This document shows positions 1 to 8,196 of a stretch of 39,033 nucleotides of DNA, in pieces. Under the pieces are notes generated by a model. That model saw only the letters and a list, made by a program, of their open reading frames with translations. It did no database searches and was not told where the DNA came from. Made by a program: the position numbers and the translations under genes. The stretch's first letter is position 1, and each line of letters begins with the position of its first letter. Source of the stretch: a virus; IMG/VR virus record IMGVR_UViG_3300045999_009132, positions 1 to 39,033 of that record. One strand, given 5' to 3'.

Positions 1-62
1 AAGGAAGCCCGTTGTTTCGCTAGTGGGTCGTCCTGCCGTTTTGTACGGCTGAGGGTACGAGC

Positions 63-593
63 ATGCCAGTCGGTACGGTCGAACTCATCACGCAGTCGGA
101 GTACGCGCGGCGGCGCGGATGCACCGAGGGCGCGGTGCGGCGGGCCGTGCGCGACGGGCGGATCTCGCTGATCGAGGGCCGCATCGACCCGGTGGCTGCC
201 GATGCGCAGTGGGCGCGCAACACCCGCGTCCGAGCGGGCAGCCGCGCGACCGACGACGCCAACCTGCAGGCCGGCGGCGGACCGCGCCGCAGCCGCTCGG
301 ACGACGACGAAGACGACGGCGAAGGCTACTGGGCCAGTAAGGCGAGGCGAGAGAAAGCCGAGGCCGACCTGGCGGAGCTGAAGCTGGCCGAGCAATGCGG
401 AGAGCTGGTGCGCGCTGCCGACGTACGCGCGGTGCATTCGCGTCGCCTGGCGGCGCTGCGTGAGGCGCTGCTCCAGCTTCCCGCCAGGCTGTCGCCGGTG
501 CTGGCTGCCGAGGCGGACGCGGCGCGCTGCCACGAGGTGTTGCTGGCCGAGCTGCACGCCGTCATGGCGCAGATGACCGAGGGCGCGGCTTGA
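63..593 (+). CDS. Terminase small subunit (Nu1-like)
   Basis: Probable small terminase subunit, which recognises the packaging site on concatemeric phage DNA and hands it to the large subunit. The 176-residue product starts with a helix-turn-helix-like segment (residues about 9-32, with QSEYARRRGCTEGAVRRAV), followed by a charged, acidic linker (about 78-92) and an alpha-helical C-terminal half for oligomerisation. The fold order resembles lambda Nu1. The strongest support is position: it overlaps the start of the GpA-type large subunit by four bases (TTGA). No clear Shine-Dalgarno precedes the ATG. Family assignment is from pattern and context; confidence is good for the role, moderate for the exact family. 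Confidence 0.75.
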   Translation: MPVGTVELITQSEYARRRGCTEGAVRRAVRDGRISLIEGRIDPVAADAQWARNTRVRAGSRATDDANLQAGGGPRRSRSDDDEDDGEGYWASKARREKAEADLAELKLAEQCGELVRAADVRAVHSRRLAALREALLQLPARLSPVLAAEADAARCHEVLLAELHAVMAQMTEGAA

Positions 594-2752
594 AGCACTT
601 CGGCCAGTTCAACGCCTACGACGAGGCCGTCGAACGTGACGACGACGAGCTGCTGCTGGAGAAGAGGGAGCGCCAGCACAAGTACCGACAGCGGGTCGCT
701 CGGCGTCAAGAGGCGGAAGAGACTGCGCGCCTTCTTGTCGACGCGCAGCGGCTGATCCTGTCCCTCTGGCGCGAGTACCTCGCCCCGCCGCCGCGCCTCT
801 CGGTCACCGCCTGGGCCGAGCGCCACCGCATCCTCAGCGGCAAGGACTCGGCCGAGCCCGGCCCCTACCGCGCCGCGCGCACGCCCTACGCCCGCGAGCC
901 GATGGATGCCTTGAGCCAGCACTCCGACGTCGAGGAGGTCATCCTCATGTGGGGCGCGCAGACCTCGAAAACCACCATCGGCTCCAACTGGCTCGGCTAC
1001 CTGGCCGACACCAACCCCGGCCCGGTGATGATCGTCCAGCCGACCATCGACATGGCCAAGCGCTACAGCCGCCAGCGCCTCTCGCCGATGATCGAAGAGA
1101 GCCCGCGCCTGCGCGAGCGCGTGAAGGAGAACCGCAGCCGCGACGAGGCCAACACCACGCTGCTGAAGGAGTTCCCCGGCGGCTTCATGGCCGTGGCCGG
1201 CGCCAACTCGGCGGCCGGCCTGCGCTCCATGCCGGTGCGCGACCTGTTCCTTGACGAAATCGACGGCTACCCGCTCGACGTCGACGGCGAGGGCGACCCC
1301 ATCGCCCTGGCCGAAGCCCGGCAGACCACCTTCGCCAGGCGGAAGAGGCTCAAGACCAGCACGCCCACCACGCGCGGCTTCAGCCGGATCGAGACCGCGT
1401 ACCTGGCCAGCGACCGCTGCCGCTACCACGTACCCTGCCCGCACTGCGGCGAGGCCCAATGGCTGGAGTGGGGCGCCGACGCCGCGCACGGCATCAAGTG
1501 GGACCGCGAGCCCACCACCGGCGCCGCGCTGCCCGAGACCGTGCGCTACGTGTGCCGGCACTGCGGCGGCGAGATCCGCGAGCACCACAAGCCCGCCATG
1601 CTGGCCGCGGGCGCCTGGGTGCCCGAGCGCCCCGGCGCCGGCGCCGGCCGCGTTCGCGGCTTCCACCTGAGCAGCCTCTACAGCCCGCTCGGCTGGCTCA
1701 GCTGGGCCGAGCTGGTGATCGAGTGGGAGCGCGCCACCACCGCTGCCCGCGCCGGCGACATCACCCTGCTGCGCGCCTTCGTGAACACACGCCTGGCCGA
1801 GACCTTCGAGGAGCAGGGCGACAAGGCCGACGAGCATGCGCTGAGGAAGCGCGCCGAAGACATCCCGCTGCGCGTCGTCGCCTGGGGCCACTACGTCATG
1901 ACCCTGGGCGCCGACGTCCAGGGCGACCGCATCGAGGCCTACCTCTGGGCCTGGGGCCGCGGCATGGAGCGCCAGCTGGTCGACCGCGCCGTGTTCTACG
2001 GCGACCCGGCCGTGCCCGAGGGCGAGCCCGGCAGCCCGTGGACCGCACTCACCGAGTACCGCCGCACCCCGGTGCTGCACGCCAGCGGCCGGCCGGTGCC
2101 CATCCTGGCGGCGTTCTGCGACTCGGGCGGCCACCACACCCAAGCCGTCTACGACTACGCGCGCCGGCACCAGCACGCCCACGTCTACGCGGTAAAGGGC
2201 AGCAGCATTGGCGGCAAAGCCATCCTCGGCAAGCCCACCGACCAGGACGTGAGCTGGCGCGGGCAGCGCCTCAAGCACGGCGTCAAGCTCTGGCCCATCG
2301 GCACCGACACCGCCAAGGCCGAGATCTACGGCCGCCTACGCCTGACCGAGCCCGGCCCCGGCTACGTGCACCTCAGCCGCCACCTGCCACCCGAGGTCTT
2401 CGAGCAGCTCACCGCCGAGCGCCTGGTCACGCGCTACCAGAAGGGCCGCCCGCGCCTGGAGTGGGTCAAGCCCGCCGGCCGCCGCAACGAAGCGCTGGAC
2501 TGCGCCGTCTACGCCCTGGCCGCTGCCATCTTCGCCGGCATCGACCGCTGGAAAGAAGGCGACTGGGCCAAGTGGCAGGGCCGGGTGGAGGCGCGGGATC
2601 TGTTCGACGCAGGCGCCGCACCGGCCGAGCCCGCCGCAGCAACGGCCCCAGTCGAGGCGCCACCCTCCCGACCGTCGGCCCCTGCCACGCAGCCCGCTGC
2701 CGAACCGGCGCCGCCGCCCCCTTCATCCCGCCCCTTCCACCGAGCCTGGTGA
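590..2752 (+). CDS. Terminase large subunit, GpA family
   Basis: ATPase-nuclease motor that cuts concatemers and pumps DNA into the prohead. The 720-residue length fits the lambda GpA family. Visible motifs are a Walker A-like MWGAQTSKT (residues 120-128), a Walker B LFLDEID (219-225, D222/E223), two CxxC pairs (C283/C286 and C322/C325) forming a zinc-ribbon-like insert, and acidic nuclease candidates in GADVQGD (D442), FCDSGG (D511) and ALDC (D637). The start is a TTG overlapping the stop of the small subunit, so translation is probably coupled. The C-terminal tail (about 670-720) is proline/alanine rich and probably contacts the portal. GpA terminases usually make cos ends, which suggests a cos phage; no cos site could be assigned. 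Confidence 0.95.
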   Translation: MKHFGQFNAYDEAVERDDDELLLEKRERQHKYRQRVARRQEAEETARLLVDAQRLILSLWREYLAPPPRLSVTAWAERHRILSGKDSAEPGPYRAARTPYAREPMDALSQHSDVEEVILMWGAQTSKTTIGSNWLGYLADTNPGPVMIVQPTIDMAKRYSRQRLSPMIEESPRLRERVKENRSRDEANTTLLKEFPGGFMAVAGANSAAGLRSMPVRDLFLDEIDGYPLDVDGEGDPIALAEARQTTFARRKRLKTSTPTTRGFSRIETAYLASDRCRYHVPCPHCGEAQWLEWGADAAHGIKWDREPTTGAALPETVRYVCRHCGGEIREHHKPAMLAAGAWVPERPGAGAGRVRGFHLSSLYSPLGWLSWAELVIEWERATTAARAGDITLLRAFVNTRLAETFEEQGDKADEHALRKRAEDIPLRVVAWGHYVMTLGADVQGDRIEAYLWAWGRGMERQLVDRAVFYGDPAVPEGEPGSPWTALTEYRRTPVLHASGRPVPILAAFCDSGGHHTQAVYDYARRHQHAHVYAVKGSSIGGKAILGKPTDQDVSWRGQRLKHGVKLWPIGTDTAKAEIYGRLRLTEPGPGYVHLSRHLPPEVFEQLTAERLVTRYQKGRPRLEWVKPAGRRNEALDCAVYALAAAIFAGIDRWKEGDWAKWQGRVEARDLFDAGAAPAEPAAATAPVEAPPSRPSAPATQPAAEPAPPPPSSRPFHRAW

Positions 2753-3198
2753 CCCCCAGCCCTGCTGCCATGCCCGCCGACAACACCCGACCTGCAGCAC
2801 GCCCCGCCCGCCCGACACCGCGCCGACAGCGCGAGCCCGACCTGGTCGACCGGATCTTCGACTACCTGGCCGACGACCCCCGGCTTTCCGGCCTGCCTGC
2901 CGAGCGGCTGGAGCAGCTGCAGGCCGCGGTGCGCGCCGAGTTCGCGGGCGAGGAGTGCTACATCACCAGCCAGCCGGCCACCGCCCGGCAAGAGCTGGCC
3001 GCCAGCGTGCTGCGCCTGTTCGACGGGCGCAACGCCACCGAGGTGGCCCGCCGGCTGCAGATCAGCCGCGCCACCGTGTACCGCGTGCTCAAGCAGGCCC
3101 GCCGGCCTGCGCAGGGCGCTGCGGTGTTCCGTGTGCCCGAGCCGGCCCGTCTCACGTTTCCTGGAAATGAGACAGCCGCCCCCGTAGTTTCGGAGTGA
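2749..3198 (+). CDS. Mor-like transcription activator
   Basis: Predicted DNA-binding protein of the Mor/C family (Mu middle/late activators). After a basic, proline-rich leader, the domain runs from LVDRIFDYLAD to the end: a dimerisation part containing FAGEECYIT, then a helix-turn-helix RNATEVARRLQISRATVYRV. The GTG at 2749 overlaps the terminase stop (GTGA), the coupling style used throughout this operon; ATG at 2770 is the alternative and gives 142 residues. It lies between terminase and the gpW-like gene, inside the late operon, an unusual place for a regulator. One of the two 25-base palindromes (3149-3173) lies in its last codons. Role as late activator is inferred from family. Confidence 0.75.
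   Translation: MTPSPAAMPADNTRPAARPARPTPRRQREPDLVDRIFDYLADDPRLSGLPAERLEQLQAAVRAEFAGEECYITSQPATARQELAASVLRLFDGRNATEVARRLQISRATVYRVLKQARRPAQGAAVFRVPEPARLTFPGNETAAPVVSE
3149..3173. promoter_or_regulatory. 25-base palindrome, copy 1
   Basis: GTCTCA at 3149-3154 is mirrored by TGAGAC at 3168-3173, with TTTCCTGGAAA between. It matches copy 2 (4920-4944) at 22 of 25 positions and lies 27 bases before the gpW-like start. It is AT-richer than the surrounding coding sequence. It could be an operator for the neighbouring Mor-like protein or an mRNA hairpin; function is not established. Confidence 0.6.
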
Positions 3199-3200
3199 CC

Positions 3201-3419
3201 ATGGCCTTCACCACCGCCGACCTCACCGCCATCGACGCGGCCATCGCTTCGGGCGAGCTCACCGTGCAGCAGGGCGACCGCCAGGTCACCTACCGCAGCA
3301 TCAGCGACCTGGAGCGCGCCCGTCGCATCGTCAAGGCCGAGCTTGACGCCCAGGCCAACACCTCGGGCATGCGCCGCGGGGCCTACAGCGTGCGCTTCAG
3401 CACCGCTCGCGGAGACTGA
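3201..3419 (+). CDS. Head-tail joining protein, gpW-like
   Basis: Small (72 residues) head-completion protein of the lambda gpW type, which plugs the filled head and gives the tail its docking surface. The pattern is that of the family: a helical N-terminus (TTADLTAIDAAIASGELTV), a short beta segment (DRQVTYRSISDLERA), a second helix and a basic end containing MRRGAY. ATG 3201 is chosen because GGAG at 3192-3195 is five bases upstream; the in-frame GTG at 3195 would sit inside that site. It is followed two bases later by the portal gene, as in lambda (W then B). Confidence 0.8.
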   Translation: MAFTTADLTAIDAAIASGELTVQQGDRQVTYRSISDLERARRIVKAELDAQANTSGMRRGAYSVRFSTARGD

Positions 3420-3421
3420 CC

Positions 3422-4900
3422 ATGGCCGACGCACCCGCGCCCAACTTCCTCGATCGGTTCGTCTCCTTCGTCGCGCCGGCCGCCGGCATCAAGCGCATGC
3501 GTGCGCGCGAGGCGTTGGCGCGGGCCTACGAAGGCGCCAGCCTGCGCGACGGCTGGCGACCTCGCCGCTCGGGCGCCAGCGCCAACAGCGACCACTTGGC
3601 CGACGCCTCCAGCCTGCGCGCCCGCAGCCGCGCCCTGGTGCAGAACGTGCCCTACGTGCGCCGCGGCCTCGACGCCCTGGTGGCGAACATCATCGGCACC
3701 GGAATCACGCCGCGCAGCCTGGCCACGCGCGCCGACGACATCGACCGGCTCTGGAACGAATGGGCGCAGGTGGCCGACGCTGACGGCCGCAGCGACGTCT
3801 ACGGCCTGCAGGCCGCCGCCTACCGCGCCATGGAGCAGGACGGCGAGGTTCTCATCCGCCTGCGCACCCGCCGGCCGGAAGACCGGCTGCCGGTGCCCCT
3901 GCAGCTGCAGCTGCTGGAGATCGACTGGCTCGACACCGCCAAGACCGGCACCTCGCCCAGCGGCAACACCATCGTCGGCGGCATCGAGTACGACACCCTC
4001 GGCCGGCCCAGTGCCTACTGGCTCTGGGACCAGCACCCCGGCGACGTCACGCTGCCGCGGCGTGGCAGAGCGGCCAGCTACCCCGTGCCGGCGACCAGCA
4101 TCATCCACCTGTTCAACCCCGAGCGGCCGGGCCAGGGCCGGGGCTTCCCCCGCTTGGCGCCGGTCATTGCCCGGGTGCGCGATCTGCAGCTCTACGAAGA
4201 CGCTGAGCTCCAGCGAAAGAACCTCGAAACCCGCCTGGCCGTGCTGGCCAGCGGCGACCCCAGCGCGATGTCGCTCACCGAAAGCCAGGAGCAGCAGGCT
4301 GTGCGCGCCAGCGGCGAACTCGGCACCCTCGCCAGTGGCAGCATCACCCAGGTGCCCACGGGCATGAACCTCACGGTCATCGAGCCGAAGGCTGCCCCGG
4401 GCTATGTCGACTACCTGCGGTTCAACCTGCACCTCATCGCCGCCGGCATGGGCGTCACCTACGAGATGCTCACCGGCGACGTCAAGGAGGTGAACTTCTC
4501 CAGCGCCCGCGTCGCGCTGCTGGAGTTCCGCCGCAGTGCCGAGCAGCTGCAGTGGCTCACCGTCATCCCGCGGCTGTGCGTACCGATTTGGCGGGCCTTC
4601 ATCGACGCCGCCGTGCTCGGCGGCGCGCTGCCTCGCGCCGAATACGCCGTCGACTGGTCAACCCCGAAGTGGGACTACGTCAACCCGCAGCAAGACGTCC
4701 AGGCCGACCTGGCCGAAATCTCGGGCGGCCTGTCCAGCATCAGCGAGAAGCTGCGACGCCGCGGCTACAAGCCCGACCTCGTGTTCGCCGAGCTGCGCAG
4801 CGACTTCGAGCGCCTGCGCGCCGATGGCACGCTGGACCTGCTGCTGCAGCTGCAGACGGGGCAGTCCGCGGCCAGCGCCGACCCGCCAGCGCCGGCCTGA
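3422..4900 (+). CDS. Portal protein, lambda family
   Basis: Portal vertex subunit (lambda gpB family), the dodecameric ring through which DNA enters and leaves the head. The 492-residue product shows the family features: LVQNVPYVRRGLDALVANIIGTGI near residue 72 onward (cited in part), an RSDVYGLQ...QDGEVLIR segment, LQLLEIDWLD, the IIHLFNPERPGQGRG loop, and GVTYEMLTGDVKEVNFSSAR in the clip/crown region. The C-terminus is glutamine and alanine rich. It sits directly after the gpW-like gene and before the capsid gene, in the normal lambdoid order. Lambda gpB is processed proteolytically; no such site can be assigned here. Confidence 0.95.
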   Translation: MADAPAPNFLDRFVSFVAPAAGIKRMRAREALARAYEGASLRDGWRPRRSGASANSDHLADASSLRARSRALVQNVPYVRRGLDALVANIIGTGITPRSLATRADDIDRLWNEWAQVADADGRSDVYGLQAAAYRAMEQDGEVLIRLRTRRPEDRLPVPLQLQLLEIDWLDTAKTGTSPSGNTIVGGIEYDTLGRPSAYWLWDQHPGDVTLPRRGRAASYPVPATSIIHLFNPERPGQGRGFPRLAPVIARVRDLQLYEDAELQRKNLETRLAVLASGDPSAMSLTESQEQQAVRASGELGTLASGSITQVPTGMNLTVIEPKAAPGYVDYLRFNLHLIAAGMGVTYEMLTGDVKEVNFSSARVALLEFRRSAEQLQWLTVIPRLCVPIWRAFIDAAVLGGALPRAEYAVDWSTPKWDYVNPQQDVQADLAEISGGLSSISEKLRRRGYKPDLVFAELRSDFERLRADGTLDLLLQLQTGQSAASADPPAPA

Positions 4901-4919
4901 CCGCGCGCTTCTGCAGTTT

Positions 4920-4944
4920 GTCTCAGTTTTCCTGGAATTGAGAC
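4920..4944. promoter_or_regulatory. 25-base palindrome, copy 2
   Basis: Same element as 3149-3173: GTCTCA (4920-4925) and TGAGAC (4939-4944) around TTTCCTGGAA. Here the dyad extends one base on each side (TGTCTCA...TGAGACA, 4919-4945). It occupies the short gap between the portal stop (4900) and the capsid-fusion start, 15-24 bases ahead of the two possible ATGs. It may be an operator, or a hairpin affecting capsid expression. Confidence 0.6.
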
Positions 4945-4959
4945 ACCCGGCGCCCGAGC

Positions 4960-7026
4960 ATGGGCGCCATGACCACCCCGCAAACCTCTGCCGGCAACTC
5001 GCACCTGCTGCCCACGCAGCAGCGCGCCGCCAGCATCGCGCCCAGCAGCTTTAACGCTGCCGAGCGCACCGTCGACGTCATCTGGACCACCGGCGCCAAG
5101 GTGCGCCGCATGGACTGGTGGACTGGCCAAGCGTATGACGAAGAGCTCGTCGTCAGCGCCGAGGCCGTCGACCTGTCACGCCTGGCCAGCGGCGCCGCCC
5201 CGGTGCTCGACTCGCACCGCGCCTACGGTCTCGACTCGCAGATCGGCGTCGTGCTCCGCGCCAGCGTCCAGAACGGCGAGGGCCGCGCCACGCTGCGCCT
5301 GAGCGAGCGCGAAGAGCTTGCCGGCCTGGTGCGCGACATCGAGGCCGGGATCATCCGCAACATCAGCGTGGGCTACAACGTCCAGCGCTACGACGTGGTC
5401 GCTGCGGCCAACCGCACCGACGGCGGCACCGTGCCGCTCTACAGGGCTGTCGCCTGGCAGCCCGCCGAACTCTCGTTCGTCCCCATTCCCGCCGATGCCG
5501 GAAGCGGCACTCGCGCGGACCCCGCGCATGGCACGCCGTGCCTGTTCGTTTCGGCCCAGGCCCCTGCGCCCGCGGCCGACACCACCCGGGCACCTGCCCA
5601 ACCCACCCACTCGAGGACGTCCATGGACGAAACGCTCCAGCCCGGCGGCGCGACCGCCGACAACTCCGCGCCCGCCGCCGTGCCGGCGCAGCAGCAGCGA
5701 GCCGACGCGCAGCCCGCGCAGGTTGCCGCCGACATCACCGACCTGTGCGTCCGCCACGGCGTGCCGCAGCTGGCCGCCGGCCTTATCCGCTCGGGGCAGG
5801 GCCTCGATGCCGCCCGCGCCGCCGTGCTGTCCGAGCTGGCCGTGCGTGACGCCGCCGCCGGCGGCCACCGCAACGTCGGTGCCACCCGCATCGAGACCGT
5901 CAGCGACGAGATGGCCACGCGCATGGCCGGCATCGAGCAGGCCATCCTGCACCGCATCGCCCCGCGCACCACGCTCGACGACAACGGCCGCCAGTACCGC
6001 GGCATGTCGCTGCTGGAGATCGGCCGCGCCTTCCTGGAGGCCCACGGCCAGCAGACCCGCGGCCTGGACCGCGTCACGCTCGCCGGCCGCATCCTGCACT
6101 TCCGTGCCGGCGGCATGCACACCACCAGCGACTTCTCGTCGCTGTTCGCCAACGTCGCCAACAAGCGCCTGCGTGGCGCCTACGACGAGAACCCGGGCAC
6201 CTACGCCATGTGGGCTCGCCGCGGCCCGAACGCGCCCGACTTCAAGAACGTCAGCGTCGTGCAGCTCTCGGGTGCCCCCGACCTGCTGCAGACCAACGAG
6301 CACGGCGAGTTCAAGTACGGCACGATGCGCGACGGCGCCGAGACCTACGCCGTCATCACCTACGGCCGCATCGTCAGCCTGACCCGCCAGGCCATCATCA
6401 ACGACGACCTGCGCGCCTTCGACCGCCTGGTCACGGCATTCGGCTTCGCCGCTCGCCGGCTGGAGAACCGCACGGTCTACAGCCAGCTCACGGCCAACGC
6501 CAACCTGTCCGACGGCGGCGCGCTGTTCAACAGCACGGCCATCACCACGGCGGGCGGCCACGCCAACCTGGGCACCGGAGCCGGCAGTGCCCTGCAGCTG
6601 TCCAGCCTGTCCACGGCGCGCGCCGCCATGCGCGTGCAGAAGGGCCTTGCCGGCGAAGAGCTCAACCTCGCGCCGAGCTTCCTGATCGTGCCGGCCGCGC
6701 TGGAGCAAACCGCCTACCAGCTCACCAGCAACCAGTACATGCCGGCCCAGCCGAGCAACATCAACGAGTTCCGCACCGGTGGCCGCACCGCGCTGGAGCC
6801 CGTGGTCGAGCCGCTGCTGGATGCCTCCAGCGCCTCGGCGTGGTACCTGGCCGCCGCCAGCTCGCAGGTCGACACGGTCGAGTACTGCTACCTCGACGGT
6901 GCCGAAGGCCCGGTCATCGAGAGCGACGTCGGCTTCGAGGTCGACGGTGTCTCCTACAAGTGCCGCCTGGACTTCGGTGCCAAGGCGATCGACTTCCGCG
7001 GTCTCTACAAGGCCAACGGCGCCTGA
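4960..7026 (+). CDS. Prohead protease / major capsid fusion
   Basis: One 688-residue chain joins a serine prohead protease to the major capsid protein. Residues about 30-190 look like a U35-type protease: H86 in VLDSHR, S136 in NISVGY, and the conserved ELSFVPIPAD around 170. A low-complexity Ala/Pro linker (about 195-250) follows, then a scaffold-like helical part (about 250-330) and an HK97-fold capsid domain to the end. Such fusions are a recognised phage family. ATG 4960 and ATG 4969 are both possible. An in-frame ATG at 5623 (residue 222) has its own Shine-Dalgarno GAGGA five bases upstream and could give a capsid precursor without protease. The head would mature by cleavage within the linker or delta region. 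Confidence 0.9.
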   Translation: MGAMTTPQTSAGNSHLLPTQQRAASIAPSSFNAAERTVDVIWTTGAKVRRMDWWTGQAYDEELVVSAEAVDLSRLASGAAPVLDSHRAYGLDSQIGVVLRASVQNGEGRATLRLSEREELAGLVRDIEAGIIRNISVGYNVQRYDVVAAANRTDGGTVPLYRAVAWQPAELSFVPIPADAGSGTRADPAHGTPCLFVSAQAPAPAADTTRAPAQPTHSRTSMDETLQPGGATADNSAPAAVPAQQQRADAQPAQVAADITDLCVRHGVPQLAAGLIRSGQGLDAARAAVLSELAVRDAAAGGHRNVGATRIETVSDEMATRMAGIEQAILHRIAPRTTLDDNGRQYRGMSLLEIGRAFLEAHGQQTRGLDRVTLAGRILHFRAGGMHTTSDFSSLFANVANKRLRGAYDENPGTYAMWARRGPNAPDFKNVSVVQLSGAPDLLQTNEHGEFKYGTMRDGAETYAVITYGRIVSLTRQAIINDDLRAFDRLVTAFGFAARRLENRTVYSQLTANANLSDGGALFNSTAITTAGGHANLGTGAGSALQLSSLSTARAAMRVQKGLAGEELNLAPSFLIVPAALEQTAYQLTSNQYMPAQPSNINEFRTGGRTALEPVVEPLLDASSASAWYLAAASSQVDTVEYCYLDGAEGPVIESDVGFEVDGVSYKCRLDFGAKAIDFRGLYKANGA
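5613..5625 (+). promoter_or_regulatory. Internal ribosome binding site and start
   Basis: GAGGA at 5613-5617 followed five bases later by the in-frame ATG at 5623-5625 (M222 of the fusion). It lies exactly at the start of the linker/scaffold part, the position where lambda gene C carries its nested Nu3 start. Independent capsid translation is inferred, not shown. Confidence 0.5.
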
Positions 7027-7034
7027 TGACGCCG

Positions 7035-7057
7035 GCCGGGCGCACTTTGCGCCCGGC
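7035..7057 (+). terminator. GC hairpin after the capsid gene
   Basis: Perfect 10-base inverted repeat GCCGGGCGCA (7035-7044) and TGCGCCCGGC (7048-7057) around a CTT loop, eight bases after the capsid stop. No T tract follows, so it is more likely an mRNA-stabilising or partially terminating hairpin than a full terminator. It would set capsid level relative to the downstream genes. Confidence 0.5.
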
Positions 7058-7096
7058 TGACGCCGCCACCGCACATCAGCAGCAAGGAACAGCACC

Positions 7097-7426
7097 ATGC
7101 GCAACATGATCCAGGACGGTGACGTGCTCACCGTCGCCGCTCCCTACGACGTCGCCTCGGGCGCCGGCATGCAGGTGGGCTCTTTCTTCGGCGTTGCCAC
7201 CAGCGCCGCCCTCAGCGGCGCCACCGTCGAAATGGCGCTGGAAGGCGTCTGTGAACTCACCGCGCTGGGCACCGACACGGGCAGCGTCGGCACCATCGTC
7301 TACTGGGACAACACCAACAAGCGCATCACCACCACGGCGGGCTCGAACCTGAAGGTGGGCGCGCTGACCGTCGCCAAGACGAACGGCCAGACCACCGCCT
7401 TCGTGCGGCTGAACGCCACCGTCTGA
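7097..7426 (+). CDS. Capsid decoration protein, DUF2190
   Basis: A 109-residue DUF2190 protein, a family that includes capsid cement or decoration proteins lying on the outer head surface. Visible family pattern: a start with IQDGDVLTVAAP, then GAGMQVGSFFGVA, a central ALEGVCEL strand, GTIVYWD (the conserved VYWD), and a C-terminal FVRLNA. The length is typical. It follows the capsid fusion after a GC hairpin, with AAGGAA at 7084-7089 as a ribosome binding site. It should be made in large amounts, in register with the capsid. Confidence 0.85.
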   Translation: MRNMIQDGDVLTVAAPYDVASGAGMQVGSFFGVATSAALSGATVEMALEGVCELTALGTDTGSVGTIVYWDNTNKRITTTAGSNLKVGALTVAKTNGQTTAFVRLNATV

Positions 7427-7441
7427 CCCACGGCCCAGGCC

Positions 7442-7747
7442 ATGCCCGCCGCCCCCTTCGCCGCCCTCGAAGCGCGCCTCAATGCCAGTGTGTTCGCACG
7501 CCTGGCAAACGTGGTCGCGCAGATCGAGGCCGTGCAGGTGGCGGGCATCTTCTCCAACGGCTACACCGCTGGCGACGTGGGCGCGCTGGGCATGGCCAGC
7601 ACGGGGCCCATGCTCGAAGTGCCCACGGCCAGCGTGCCGCGCAGCCCCGAGGGCAAGAGCGTGGTGGTGCGTGGCCGGGCCTACGTGATCGCAGCGCACC
7701 AGCCTGACGGCACGGGCAGCAGCCGGCTCATGCTGGAGGCCGCATGA
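7442..7747 (+). CDS. Head-tail joining protein, gpFII-like
   Basis: A 101-residue protein in the place and size range of the head-tail joiner (lambda gpFII, 'phage attachment' family), which caps the connector and binds the tail terminator. The C-terminal part carries the family look: VVVRGRAYVIAAHQPDGTG then LMLEAA. The N-terminal helix is probably disordered in solution, as in FII. The stop overlaps the ATG of the next gene (ATGA). Assignment rests on the C-terminal pattern and on gene order. Confidence 0.65.
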   Translation: MPAAPFAALEARLNASVFARLANVVAQIEAVQVAGIFSNGYTAGDVGALGMASTGPMLEVPTASVPRSPEGKSVVVRGRAYVIAAHQPDGTGSSRLMLEAA

Positions 7748-8184
7748 CCACCATCGTCGGCCAGGTCGTCGGCGCGGTGGTGGCGGCCCTGCAGGCGGCG
7801 CCGGCCGTCTCGGCCAACGTGGCCCGCGTGCGGCTGCGCCCCTGGAGCGAGGCCACCGCCTCGGCCGTGGCGGTGCGGCCCCTCGACGCCACCCGCGAAG
7901 AGGCCGCCCTGTACGGCTTCGGCGGCCCCGAGAGCTGGCGCGTGCGGGTGGCTGTGGAGTGCTACGCCCGCACCACCAGCACCACGCCCGACGCCGCCAT
8001 CGACGCCCTCGTCGGCGCCGTCTACGGCCGGCTGATGGCCGACCCCACGCTCGCCGGCCAGATCACCGCCGGCCTCGAGCCCCTGCAGCTGGCCTACGAC
8101 TTCGACGCCGAGGCCGAGAAGTTCGCCGCCGCGACCCTGGTCCTCTCTGCCCGCATCCGCACCGCGGGCACCACCCTTTCCTGA
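7744..8184 (+). CDS. Tail terminator/completion protein, gpU-like
   Basis: A 146-residue alpha/beta protein without a strong motif. Its place between the FII-like joiner and the tail tube gene, its length and its pattern of a starting helix (VVGAVVAALQAAP), central strands (SWRVRVAVECYAR) and a helix DAAIDALVGAVYGRLMAD (cited in part) fit the gpU-type tail terminator, the ring that stops tail tube growth. ATGA overlap with the upstream gene implies coupling. Specific family not confirmed. Confidence 0.55.
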   Translation: MTTIVGQVVGAVVAALQAAPAVSANVARVRLRPWSEATASAVAVRPLDATREEAALYGFGGPESWRVRVAVECYARTTSTTPDAAIDALVGAVYGRLMADPTLAGQITAGLEPLQLAYDFDAEAEKFAAATLVLSARIRTAGTTLS

Positions 8185-8196
8185 CCGGAGCCCACC

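Noticed and set aside
326-2278. Long minus-strand open frame opposite the terminase (650 codons)
   Set aside because: A shadow frame caused by high GC; it has low-complexity sequence and lies opposite a clear GpA gene. The same applies to other long antisense frames over capsid, tail and fibre genes.
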